Shown here: positions 31,881 through 42,631 of the stretch, piece after piece
Position numbering within the stretch: the stretch's first letter is position 1
Layout of the letters: every line of letters begins with the position of its first letter
From: Ctena decussata
Lineage: Eukaryota; Mollusca; Bivalvia; Lucinida; Lucinidae
Direction of reading: 5' to 3'
Assembly (NCBI GenBank): GCA_963989385.1
Contig: OZ022501.1
Span: forward strand, 88,520,979-88,584,978
DNA length: 64,000 bases
Made by a program: the position numbers and the translations under genes
The notes under the pieces: generated by a model
What the model saw: the letters and a program-made list of their open reading frames with translations, nothing else
What the model was told of the DNA's origin: nothing
Database searches by the model: none

Positions 31881-33832
31881 TGCGAAACTGTGGACTATGA
31901 GCTCTATGATCTAATAACAGCCCATACAGCACATGATACAACATGCATTTGTAAGCTACAACACTTTTGAAGGCAAGCAAAAATCAAATAAAGCAGTTCA
32001 TGATCAAGACTTTTAGTGTCTTGAGTGTGGTCAGGGTAAAGCTGTGTAAAACGTTGGACCATCTAAAAACAGCCATGGGCTAAATTGTTTTACGCTCTAA
32101 GAAACTTTAACCAAGATCATTCAAAATACGGACTCAATTTTTACCAATTGAAAGTTAGCCTGTAAGAGATATCATAACAAATACAAATTAGTTTCACTTC
32201 ATAAATCAAACAAATTACTTTCACATCAGAAATCGAAATTGCTGCAAACAACCTACCATGCTAGAAGAATAATGGCTTGACGTCGGTTAAATTTCTAGAA
32301 AAAAACCGGGAAACCCCAAATACGAGTATAAAATCTTTTGGCTTCAAAATCTAAGTTCTAAATGAAAATTAGCATGTGTTCGCACAGTCTCCAATGATGA
32401 TGGTTTGTGCATACAAGGAAGGTCCAGATCACAAGGTGCGCTTTCATCAGCGGAAGACTTTCGAGTTTACCTTTAAACAGTGATTACTCTTTGACATGCA
32501 ATTGTTTCAATATGAAATTATCCGCATTTAACATAGTCTTATTCCATTAACCCATCAACAGAGTGGTGAATAGAACCTGACATACATGTCACGTTTTTTT
32601 ATTTTTGTACTTGTTTTATATTTTTATTTATTTTTGTTTTAGTTGTGCCGTTGTTTTAATTCTGTATTCTTTTTTTCATTTTTTATTTACTTGTGTATTT
32701 TTATTAATCTGTTTATATATTTATTTGCAAACGTTAGTGGAGGAAGTGTCTGTGAGAAACTTTGATTTTAAAGGCCCAATAGCTCTCCTCCAGTGGTATC
32801 AAATATTTACTGTTTCGCATGACATTCCTGCAAGTGTTTCACAAAGGCTACGACATGATACTTGGCGATAATTTACCAGGTTATAATAAATAAAACATCA
32901 TTGAGTTTCCGGTATAATAGCATTGAAAATTATTAGGCTCAGCGTGATTAACAACCAAAATGATCGCCTTACCATATCATCAACATGCAGAGACAAGCTT
33001 ATAGCACCCATTTCCCTTTTATGCGGCTTCATGTAAACGGTTCGAGTAAAATCTTTCATTTTGAAGCTCAGCACCTATCTATGTACTATGTCAGTCAGAA
33101 TCAATGGCGAGAATATCACGCGTTTCTCCTATATGTCGATTCGGAAATAAACCATAGAAGGGCTTTTATTATAATTCCTGCCATAAATAAAGCAATCGCA
33201 TTTAGTAACCTCTATAATACATATAAATAGGTCGGTTACTTTGTCCATACCAGCAGCTTATTAAAACATACAGAACCATCTATCAGTTTCTACAAATACT
33301 TAATATCATTGAAATATGAATTAACTGTTATTGCCTACCTACCCAATCAAGAGCTCCTCTGTACTGTAAAGCGGTAATGCGTCTGGTTGATGATGATCCT
33401 GTAAGGAAAATTAACATTAGTTTTGTTTTGAAACAAAGTGTAAAACACATTCACAAAGAACAGCGCACAGAAGACAACGATAAAAAGATGAAAAGAGAAC
33501 CTCAACCGAAAATAAAGGAAAGCTGCGTTTCGACGGTAGACACAACTGGTCTCACAAAATGAAATCGCAACAAAACACCCACCTTGTAACGGTACTGAAC
33601 GGTAAATAACGGTTGCAGCTCACATGATTAAGAAATAAAATAAATGATAGTGTTGAAAGGACTAATGTCAACCTTTCATTCAATGCATTAGGAGTGCGGT
33701 TGTGCTTGCTTTAAACGGGTGAGAACTCAAAGTGAGTCTATTGACAGCTTCAAGACGGATCATGTTTTTTAACTCGTCTTTGTTAAACTACGTCCTTCTC
33801 AAAATGAATGCAATTATTATTTACCAGTTATT
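31881..33832. other. No recognisable gene; T-rich block
   Basis: About 1.95 kb. A T-rich stretch lies at 32590-32740. Frames at 32985-33230 and 33377-33562 are short and resemble nothing known to me. No repeat family was recognised, so this is among the few stretches that could be unique sequence. Confidence 0.4.
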
Positions 33833-34943
33833 AGCTCATCTGAACCTTTACGCACATAGTATAGCCAGGCATCCGTCGTTCGTCTATCCGTCGTTCGTTG
33901 TCCGCGGGGTCTTGGTCGTTTAACCAAGCCGGCTGCCACGCCCATATATATTTAAAACCCTTTATATATCTTCTTTTTAAGAACCAAAGGTCCAACGACC
34001 TTGTGGCTTAATATGTAGCATTGAGGACCCGGATCATCATATTTTATACAAATCTTAAACAGTGAATTTCTCTGAAACTATTTAAGTCTGAGGTATAGTA
34101 TTTGGTATATATGATAAAACTAAATAAGCAAATGAACATTATTTTGCTAAAGGTCAAGGACCTTCTTTGACCTTTGTTCAGAATTACCGAGATTCTGTCG
34201 CCCATAAGCACTTTGAAACAAACACTGTGTCGATTGAAGCCAAATTTCATGTGAAATCAAAGTGGGATAGGTGAACGAAAGTCTGTTCGCGGGGACTAGG
34301 TCGCATGACCAAGACTGCTTCCACGCCCATATATATTTGAAACACTTCAAATATCTTCTTTTTAAAAATCAAATGGCCCAAAGACATAGTGGCTTGGTAT
34401 GTAGCACTGGAGATTCGAGCCCATCATAGTTTATACAAATCTTAAACAGTGGATTTTTCAGAAACTATTTAAGTCTAAGGTATAGGTTTTAACATAAATG
34501 ATAAATCTAAATGAACAAATAAAGATTATGTTGCTAAAGGTCAGGGACATTCTTTGACCTTTGTTCAAGGTCACCCAGACTCTGTCGCCCATCAGCATTT
34601 TCAAACAGCTTCTCATCTGAAGCCACTGGGTCAATTTAAGCCGTATTTCATATGAAACTTGAATTGGTCGAAGGAGCGCAAGTTTGTTTAGATGGTCACA
34701 TGACCAAGATCGCCCTCACGGCCATATATGGTAAAAAACCCTTCAAAAGTCCACTTCTCCAGAACCAAAGGCCCAATGACATTGTGGCTTGGTATGTAGC
34801 GTTGAGGACTCGGGTCAATAACAGTTTATGCAAATCATGACATTGCGCTTATCTTGACATTATTTATGGCATAGTCAATTTTGGTACGTTATCCTTTTAA
34901 ATTTGACAATTCTTAAACAGCTGACGTATCACAAACTATTTAA

Positions 34944-35970
34944 GAGAGGCTGACTGTAAGCATCGAGCATTGGCCCATGATAACGTGGAAAGTCGAAAAT
35001 TAAGAATTTAGCTCATATTTTAGGAAATTGATATAAACATGCTTGTTTGTGTTTCACATGTTTTTAGCGGTCAGCGTTCGGCCGTTTTCACGGTAACTAA
35101 GAGTCCATTTTGAAAATGTCAATATCAAGAACTGAATGTAATATTCCCTCGCTAGAAATTGAGCAACAAATATTATCCTATTATTTTTTGTTTGTGTAGT
35201 TTGACAATACATAGCTGTACAATAAGATTACAAAATATGAATGTTTTCTGTTCCATATTATCAACGGGAGTAAAGACCTTTTATTTGCAGCAAAATGTTG
35301 TTTTTTTTATTTATTTTATATTGAAATTAATAAATTTACTATTGTTTCTTGAATTAATTGCGTCTGTGAAGTAGGTAAAACACAAAAAGAGGCATTTTCA
35401 GGACAGAAAGTGGTGTAGACTGAGGCCTACACTCACAGTGTCTATTCAAAGGAGGATAAGCTGAAATTTAAGCAATGTTCTGTGACCTATGATCGTGATA
35501 CTAATAGAACAGCCAAGAATTGATGCATGTACGACCTACAGTTTTACATCCTTTTAACAGTATTTGGTCATATCTGGACGACTGGAGGAATTTTTTTTGG
35601 GTGGGGGGGGGGGGGGGAGGTGGAGGGTGCTATGAAGGGCTGCGTGCAATGGAGCCCCATTGGCGGTTGGAAAAATAAACGCCTCCAGCAGGTCTCTAGC
35701 CCGGAATGACAAGACCAGCAGGCCAGTTTTACCTGCTGTGCTACCGGGGCTCCTGCAACAGCCAAGAAAGTCTTCGTAAAATTTGACCGGCCTAAAAATG
35801 GTTGCCATGACAACAGTAATTGCTTAGATATCTTTAGAACCGTTTGACATATTTCACTAATTTTTTCACTAATCTCCATCTTTCGTCGACAGCTTTAAAC
35901 CAAGAAATTTTGAGCAAAATACAAAATTTTGAGTTTCCATCCAGTGCTCGATGCTTACAATCTGCTTCTC
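34944..35970. mobile_element. 1,027-bp TIR element with TTAA duplication
   Basis: Left end GAGAGGCTGACTGTAAGCAT and right end the complement of GAGAAGCAGATTGTAAGCAT, continuing CGAGCATTGG and CGAGCACTGG (about 30-bp TIR with four or five mismatches). TTAA is present on both sides (34940-34943 and 35971-35974). Removing it rejoins the host body CTATTTAAG...TTGGTATATATGA. TTAA targets are typical of piggyBac and Kolobok elements. No transposase frame; it contains the unnamed repeat at 35540-35790. Confidence 0.85.
35540..35790 (+). repeat. Unnamed interspersed repeat, copy 2
   Basis: ACAGTATTTGGTCATATCTGG, GAAGGGCTGCGTGCAATGG, AACGCCTCCAGCAGGTCTC, CCTGCTGTGCTACCGGGGCT. Same order as at 26640-26860. 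A G-rich tract (GGGTGGGGGGGGGGGGGGAGG) sits at 35600-35620. Non-coding. Confidence 0.6.
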
Positions 35971-36049
35971 TTAAGTAAGATTATAACAATTGGTATATAT
36001 GAAAAACTAAATGAGCAAATGAAGACATTGTGTTGAGGTCATACTTTAT

Positions 36050-36640
36050 ATTAACCAGTGATTCGAATTTCATAAAACTTGAAATAAATGTGTATAAAGT
36101 TTTGTCAGAATGGCATCAATAGATCATGAGTTATTGTGCTTGAATTAGTTTTAAATTGGCAAATTCAGCCATAAGTAAGCAATCAAAGACTAGAATTCCA
36201 TGAAACCTAAACTAAATATGAATTACCATAACAGCTTGGTGCATATCAAGTTTTGTTGGACTTGCTTCAGTAATGCATGAGTTAATGTCCTTGAATCACT
36301 TCAAAATTAGACAAATTGAATCATAACTAATTGACCAAATGAATGAAATTTCATGAAACTTAACACAATTATGTATCATCATAATACGGCAGTGGAGATC
36401 AAGTTTTGTCATCATGGTATCAGTAATTCAGGCATTATTGCCCTTGATTAGATTTAAACTACACAAATAAGCCATAACTAAGGCACCAATGAATGAAATT
36501 TCTTGAAACTGGATAAAAATATGTATCACCATAGTGTGGTGATGCTGAGGCAAGTTGTTAAAATGGCCACACTTATACATGGGATTTTATTTAAAATCCA
36601 CTGGTTCAGTTGCAACGAAGTAACAGATGAACAAAATTTT
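36050..36640. repeat. Tandem repeat, ~150-bp period, about four units
   Basis: Units contain a TTCATGAAACTTAA-type block (about 36067, 36210, 36352 and 36503), then ATCAAGTTTTGTT and an AACTGAATTAT-like segment. Diverged; probably the internal array of a hairpin-type element. Confidence 0.65.
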
Positions 36641-36740
36641 GTCAGATTTAAAATAAGCGATGAACATTTCAGCGGGGCTGTAATTAAAATCTCAAATAAT
36701 ATCTTCAAGAACAGAAAATACATTCAGAAAAAGAACAAAT

Positions 36741-36990
36741 GGGCCAGATTACATAGTTTAGGCTAATAAAGCCTCGTCAGTGACCCTGACAATATCTGGT
36801 GACGAAACCAGAGAAAAACATACTGTTATTTCCTAATTTTAATTGGGTAGTGGATTTAAAGACTGATTAAGTACAAAAAAGGATCCAAATAATATAAAAG
36901 ACGATGATCTATAATAATAGTCTAAATCAATCTCAAATTTTAGATTTCTCAGAATATATCCTCTGATCCTACAAGACGAAAACTTCAACG
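36741..36990 (-). repeat. Family X copy with decayed hammerhead
   Basis: On the minus strand it shares with 23278-23630 the stretches GGATATATTCTGAGAAATC, ATCAGTCTTTAAATCCACTA and the ribozyme region. At 36741-36786: stem I GGGTCA and TGGCCC kept, CTGACGA kept, stem II GGCT and AGCC kept, but the conserved GAAA reads TAAA and stem III and the cleavage site are lost. It should be catalytically dead. Confidence 0.7.
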
Positions 36991-37300
36991 AATTTGCTTG
37001 TTATTTCAGCAATGGATTAAAGAGCAAAAAGTCTTTGGTTTCGGAACTCGTTTTGTCGGTAAAAACGCTCAAAAAAGCTAGGTCTAGTCACTTTCATTTG
37101 TTCTCAACGTGGCGCCGTTTAGCGCCAAAAGTGCTAGCTCTAGACGTTACGTGATCGGGACTTTTTGTAACACGTAGGACCATCTAACATCACTTTACGC
37201 TAAAAAGAGGTGAATGCTGTAATCAGAAATACACGAACATATTCTGTTTACTAAGTACACGGATGATGATGCGGTTTTACGGCCTTTTCAATAATAATAA
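36991..37300. other. No recognisable feature
   Basis: Contains GTGGCGCCGTTTAGCGCC (partly palindromic) at about 37108. No gene seen. Confidence 0.35.
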
Positions 37301-37432
37301 AAAAAAAAAATTGTAAAGACTTATATGATGAAACTTTCTATAAAGTCTCTGTATCATAGAGCTTATGGTTTCTGTAAAGATAATTTTAAGTATATTTGTT
37401 GCATTCGTTGCATTTTGGCACATGCCAATTTT

Positions 37433-38185
37433 ATGCCTCCACCATTAATAATGGGGGGATATAGTATCACCGCTGTCCGTACGTACGTACGTCCTGTCCG
37501 TACGTACGAAAATGGTTTCCGTTCGATATCTTTTGAAATCATTGGTGTATTGAATTCATATTTTTGAACACAGGTATATAATCATAAAATACAGGTCAAG
37601 TTTGATGTTGGGTAAAATGCGTCTATTATTGTGGGAGTAATGGTCCTTTTTCGACTTCGTTTTGTATGAAAAAATGGTTTCCGTTCGATATCTTTTGAAA
37701 ACATTGGTATATTGAATTCATATTTTATAAAAAGATATATAATCATAAAATACAGGCCAAATTCGATGTTGGGTAAAATCCGTCTATTATTGTTGGATTT
37801 ATGGCCCTTTTTCGACTTCATTTTGTATGAAAAACTGGTTCCCGCGCATTATGTTTTGAAACTATTGGTGCATTGAATTCATATTTTATAGATAGGTAAA
37901 TAATCATAAAATACAGGTCAAGTTCGATGTTGGGTAAAATCCGTCTATTATTGCTGGAGGTATGGCCCTTTTTATTTCAAACTGTATGAAAAACTGGTTT
38001 CTTTTCGATACCTTTTGAAAACATTGGTGTATTGAATTCATATGTTATACACAGGTATATAATCATGAAATACAGGTCAAGTTCGATTTTGGGTAAAATA
38101 CGTCTGTTATTGTGGGAGTTAAACAAGACGCCGTCTTATTTCGGGCACTAGGCGGGGGCATCCGTGTCTTATGGACACATTCTAG
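37433..38185 (+). mobile_element. Helitron-like non-autonomous element (ATGCCTCC...CTAG)
   Basis: Subterminal ATGCCTCCACC (37433-37443) is inverted as GGCGGGGGCAT (38151-38161). The right end carries the hairpin GTGTC-TTATG-GACAC followed by ATTCTAG and then T, the arrangement of Helitron 3' ends (hairpin, then CTRR). A GTACGTACGTACG run near 37480 follows the left end. The interior has four units of about 165 bp (TTTCCGTTCGATATCTTTTG; TTCGATGTTGGGTAAAATCC). Non-coding. Confidence 0.72.
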
Positions 38186-38229
38186 TTGTTATTTAATTTT
38201 ACCCATTATAAGTCAATAGAAACTCTTAA

Positions 38230-38681
38230 AGACAGAATATCTCTGCCGGGGGTCTGGTTTCCATCTCATGGCATATTTGCCTGTACAGGTAAAGGAGTGA
38301 AAATTTTTCAACCAATCTGTGGATCAGAATTACCGGTTATGATCATTTTATAGGCTGACTGGAGGTGTTGACACCATATGATCAAGAGTCAGGATGACAC
38401 TGTTCAGGTCGTAGACGGACACACGGCGCCAAGTGCGTGCAACTATGGTTACGTACCGCTAAGGCACTTGGGGAACGTCGTTAGGAGAATTGAACAGAAA
38501 AGAACAAACACTGTTCAATTCATTTCTCCAAACGCTGTTCTGTTCTGTCAATTTTCCTAACGACGTTCCCCAAGTGGCTCAGCTGTACGTAACCATATTT
38601 GCACGCACCTGGCGCCATGTGTCCATCCGTTAGAATGACAATGTTGAAATTAATCCTCCTTATATAGTGCCACCTCTGTCT
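38230..38681. mobile_element. Element with TTAA duplication and internal long hairpin
   Basis: AGACAGA at the left end and TCTGTCT at the right end, with TTAA outside both (38226-38229 and 38682-38685). Removing it rejoins GAAACTCTTAAGTTGCCATA of the host body. The interior includes the hairpin at 38407-38634. The 7-bp TIR is short, so the TTAA plus the restored host sequence is the main evidence. Confidence 0.7.
38407..38634. repeat. Long imperfect hairpin with flanking 11-bp direct repeats
   Basis: Left arm GGACACACGGCGCCAAGTGC ... ACTTGGGGAACGTCGTTAGG pairs with right arm CCTAACGACGTTCCCCAAGT ... GGCGCCATGTGTCC over about 85 bp. The flanks ATGACACTGTT (38394-38404) and ATGACAATGTT (38635-38645) differ at one base and could be a target duplication of a separate fold-back MITE inside the larger element. 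Confidence 0.75.
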
Positions 38682-38925
38682 TTAAGTTGCCATAGCAACC
38701 AAACTAAAAGGTTCATTTTCATAAAATACACACATACACACACACATAATCCCTCAGCCCAAGGATGCTACATAGGAAATCTGGGCCAAATTTGGGTCAG
38801 TGGCATCAGCGGAGATGTCGTTTGAAAGTGTTGACGACAGATAGACGCCGACATACGACGACAATGGACAACTTCCTATCCTATAGGCTCTTCCGGAGCC
38901 TTCGGCTCTGATGAGCTAAACTGCG

Positions 38926-40850
38926 AAACTCGGAAATAGATCTCGCTCAGCGCCACTGGCAGAAGTTAAGACAGCTAACATCGGAAAAACTGACCATGCG
39001 TCCGATTGTTGATCGCGTGTTCTCTCGTGACGCGGCTCAACCACTCAGTGATCACGCAGGACAGCATAACGACTGTTATTGTCAGGCCTAACTGGAATTG
39101 GCTGGACGTAGGAGTAGACCGCCATGTTACAAACTATCCAGCTTGAATAAATTACGGTGTTCTTGGCGACGCACGTAATTTATGGCGCCGTCCTTTATGT
39201 ACGTCCCACCTTAACTGTAAAGCGCAGCGGAGAATTGGTCAGTAAACGCGTGCATTAGCCTCAGACCTATAGTTCTGTTTCAAACACAGCAAATCAAATT
39301 CAAGGCTGCAAATATGCGGCTTTATGCTTTCATTAGAAAGCAGTATTTATTGCTTTGACATGTAGGATGTGCTAATGGAAAGAAATAAACATATAAAACT
39401 TTGCAAAATAAACATTTTAAAAGAAATCGTGATGGAAAATCTTTGTGCAAACTTTATCATCCTCAGGCGTTCGCCAACCTATCATTGGAAATTTCGCCGG
39501 CGTAAAGTTATCACGCTTCGTTTGACTATCTGATTTTGACTCAAATTTATGGTCGGTACAAGGGTTGATTCAGAAGTAACGTCACTGTGTTCCTTGCGCG
39601 CTTATTCGCCGTGGCATTATTATAAAATTATATCAAGCTACACTGTAACTCAGTTCTGATTTACAGAATAAATAAAAACTTGGAATCTTTTCCCGTTCCA
39701 ATTATGTAGACGTTCAATGTATGCCACCGACGCCATCGCGCCGCACGTTAGAATAACGTTAATTACATATTAAATATAATTTTTAGAGACAATCACAAAT
39801 GAAAAGCAAACTAACGCGCCAAATCAGATAAAAATTTGATACGATGACGAAATATATTTCTGCCGTCCACTGCTGGAACTTTAATATCATCACTGCAGTT
39901 TGAAATTCGATAGCTTGTGCTAATGCTTGTTACTGCCGAGTAAAAATATGATGATTTCTGACAAATGTGTCTGCGGACATACATGCGGTTTTGCCACAAA
40001 TTAGGAATATCACCATTAGAGACTCTAGAGTTGTTTAGTTAGACACGTGGTGACACAAAAGTGATAATGAGGCTTGTGTAAAGGTGCAATCAGCGCTGCA
40101 AGTGTGCAGATGAGTCGCTAGATGATCGTTCGAAAACCGGAAGACCTTTATGTGCAGTGTCAGACAATAACGTTACACTTGTTTGGACCCCATATATGTA
40201 GACCGATGTTCTCAAATTCGATTATTGTGTACATTTTTGACTATGAGCTGCGGGACTGTTCAAACAATATTGAAAGATGAAATAAACATGGGTGAACAGA
40301 CATTAGTGCTATGCTGGAACAACGAATATGCTACTTTGGGCATGACACAATATCGAAACTTTATCTGGAACGTCAACAACGTCATTACGGGCGGCGCGTG
40401 TCGTTACCATGCCTTCTGTCTATCTCGATATCTCAATTACTGTGCGCTATATTTTCATGACATTTTCAGACCAATATGCAAATAGATTAAGTTATCTGGA
40501 TGCGAAATTTTGTTGCTCCCTCTTTATTCTCCACGATTTTATAGCTGCAGTGACATTACTTCTGGATCAACCCTCGTATTTATCGTTTACCCGAGATAAA
40601 ACAGAATGTAATTTAAATAAAAAAGATACAAAATACTTGCCGAATGACATAATTTATATATAATTCTACAATAGCTAAATACGAGGGACATTTATCAGCA
40701 AAACCGTGTTGTAAATGGCTTCCCGGCAGTTCCATGTGAAACTATACAAAAATCCGATAAATTCACAAATAGTCAACGATATTAACTTAATCTTCAGTAT
40801 AAATACTTGCAAAATCAATTGAAACAACGAAGTATCAATTATAGAATGCA
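38926..40850. other. No recognisable gene
   Basis: About 1.9 kb without a confident feature. CTCTCGTGACGCGGCTCA at about 39023 resembles the end of the 238-bp MITE. A 100-codon frame at 40183-40485 and an 84-codon frame at 40409-40663 have no recognisable similarity or signal. Possibly unique sequence. Confidence 0.4.
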
Positions 40851-40854
40851 TAGT

Positions 40855-41400
40855 GTGGTTAACTAAATGATAGTGGTCAAGGTACCCAAATCATAAGTCC
40901 GAACTTGTAGGTCATTTAAACAGAGACAATTCCGGAATATTTTAGATACACAGACATGGACCCCAAAACAGAGCTGTGATTAAAATATTATGTTGTCAAA
41001 GTTCACGGTCATTATTTGACCTTTATTCAAGGCCACTGAGGTTCTGTCGCCCTTAAACATTTTCAAACATCTCCTTTGAAGCCACTGGGGCGATTCAGAC
41101 CATATTTTATATGGAGTTTATATGGGCCAGGGTTTCCAAAGTTTGTTCAAATAGTCTTGGTCACATGACCAAGATGGCCGCCATGCCGATATGTGGTCAA
41201 ACATGTTAAAACTTTTTTTCCAAAACAAACTGCCAATTACCTTGAAACTTTATGTGTAGCACTGGGGACTTAGGCCCTTCAATGTTCATTCAAGTGATGA
41301 CCGTGCGTTGACCTTGACCTAATATATGACATGAGTAACTTTGTAATGTTATCTGAAACATCTTAAACAGTGGAATTGTCAGAAACTATTTACGTTTTAT
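40855..41400 (+). mobile_element. Hairpin-family body fragment
   Basis: ATGATAGTGGTCAAGGTACCC matches 15840-15860. Then CACTGAGGTTCTGTCGCCC, GAAGCCACTGGGGCGATTC, GGTCACATGACCAAGATGGC and GTTGACCTTGACC follow, as in 33833-34920. Neither terminus is present. Confidence 0.6.
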
Positions 41401-41699
41401 ATATACAGTTGGAACGCAGACTCAACACATTTGAGTAATTCATTTTCTGAGCGGTCGTCTACGCACAAAGAAATAGTCCCTTTTTTCGCCGGAAAAAAAT
41501 GGCGGGAAATTTTTTGAACAGAAACAGTCCCAAAATAAGTCTCGTTTGATAAGATATGCAGCCATAGTTTTCCAACGGACCAGATTACCATGAAATTTGA
41601 TGTTTTGTAATTGAAATCAGAAGCATATCGGTACCTCAATGCAGTTTGCACACCCAAAACAACGATCACAGTTTGACAACCATTTTTCAGAAAAATAAA

Positions 41700-41860
41700 A
41701 CCCTACGACAGTACCCCGAAGTTATTTTGCAAAGAAAATTGTCCCACAAACAAAATTTGATGCCATTATAACTGAACCGTAGTTCATACATTCGACCGTC
41801 TTTTAGAGAGGTATATCTTCGGGAGAAAGTCTATTTACGTTGAAAATCGATAATGAAGTT
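41700..41860. repeat. Diverged repeat shared with 52190-52370
   Basis: TTATTTTGCAAAGAAAATTG then TCCCACA and GGGAGAAAGTC occur in both places in the same order. Family unknown. Confidence 0.5.
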
Positions 41861-42237
41861 GGTCATTTTTACGGCACGTGCGTTTGTCAACACACAGACA
41901 TCTTACTGCTGGATCGACTTGAGCCATTTGAGGAGACCAACTGTTGCTTCATTTATGGTACAGTAAAGTTTGTAATCATTTAGTATACTGTTCATTTATT
42001 AAGATTTTGCGTTAGTCTGTCTGCCTGTATTTTTTTGGGCTTCTGAATTTATGCTAAACGCCGAGAACGAACGAGAGAAAGCAAAACATACACACTGGTA
42101 AACCACAAAGTTTGACAAACGGAAAACATTGAGTGATTGACCGGCTGCTTTATTGATAATGGAACAAGCAAGAGCATGCGGAATGATAATAAATATCTTA
42201 AATAAATATTTTAAGAAACCTACATGCTTTAGTCGAA

Positions 42238-42400
42238 TTACGGACAACTCGCCCCACAAAAATCTCGCCCAAAGACAAGTCGCCCCACCTTCATTCAGGT
42301 GACAACTCGCCCCACATTCTGAGAAAACTCCCCTAGAAAACTTCCCCCAAGACAACGTGCCCCACATTTTGAGACCACTCACCCTTCTAAAAAATTCTGT
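42238..42400. repeat. Short minisatellite (CGCCCCACATT type)
   Basis: About five diverged units of 22-40 bp around GACAACTCGCCCCACATTCTGAG. A related pair in reverse orientation (GGGGCGAGTTGTCTTCTGAA) occurs at 47215-47270. A G run follows at 42563-42582. Confidence 0.6.
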
Positions 42401-42631
42401 CCCGGACGACGCCCCTTCCCCCCTCCCCCTCCCCAACACACACGTACCCTTGCAGAAGGCATCCCACCAAAAGTACAAGAGACAGCTTGCCCTTCCTCAT
42501 AAATCTGTCCAAACTCTGTCCCGTCAGGCGCTAAGGGGTCGACCATTTGATATTCTGGGGTTTGGGGGGGGGGGGGGGGGGGTCTTTGGATATGCAAGAA
42601 AAAAATAAATAAGCTCATAAGGGGATTTAAA

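Larger units (their letters stand above)
33833..36050 (+). mobile_element. Hairpin-ended family element, interrupted
   Basis: Starts TAGCTCATCTGAACC followed by GGCATCCGTCGTTCGTC. Body units recur at about 33900, 34290 and 34680 (GGTCGCATGACCAAGACTGC, TCTTCTTTTTAAGAACC, GGTCAAGGACCTTCTTTGACC). It is interrupted at 34944-35970, after which AACAATTGGTATATATGAAAA continues the body. The right end was not found. Non-coding. Confidence 0.65.
37310..38925 (-). mobile_element. Hairpin-ended family element carrying two nested elements
   Basis: The right border CCTATAGGCTCTTCCGGAGCC then TCGGCTCTGATGAGCTAAA (about 38925) is the complement of a family start. The body (CATAGAGCTTATGGTTTCTG, then TTTACCCATTATAAGTCAAT, then TAAGTTGCCATAGCAACCAA) is interrupted at 37433-38185 and 38230-38681. 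The left end is not visible. Confidence 0.65.

Noticed and set aside
40183..40663. Frames of 100 and 84 codons as host exons
   Set aside because: Not similar to any known family, overlapping in different frames and without clear splice-site context; chance frames are expected at this length.
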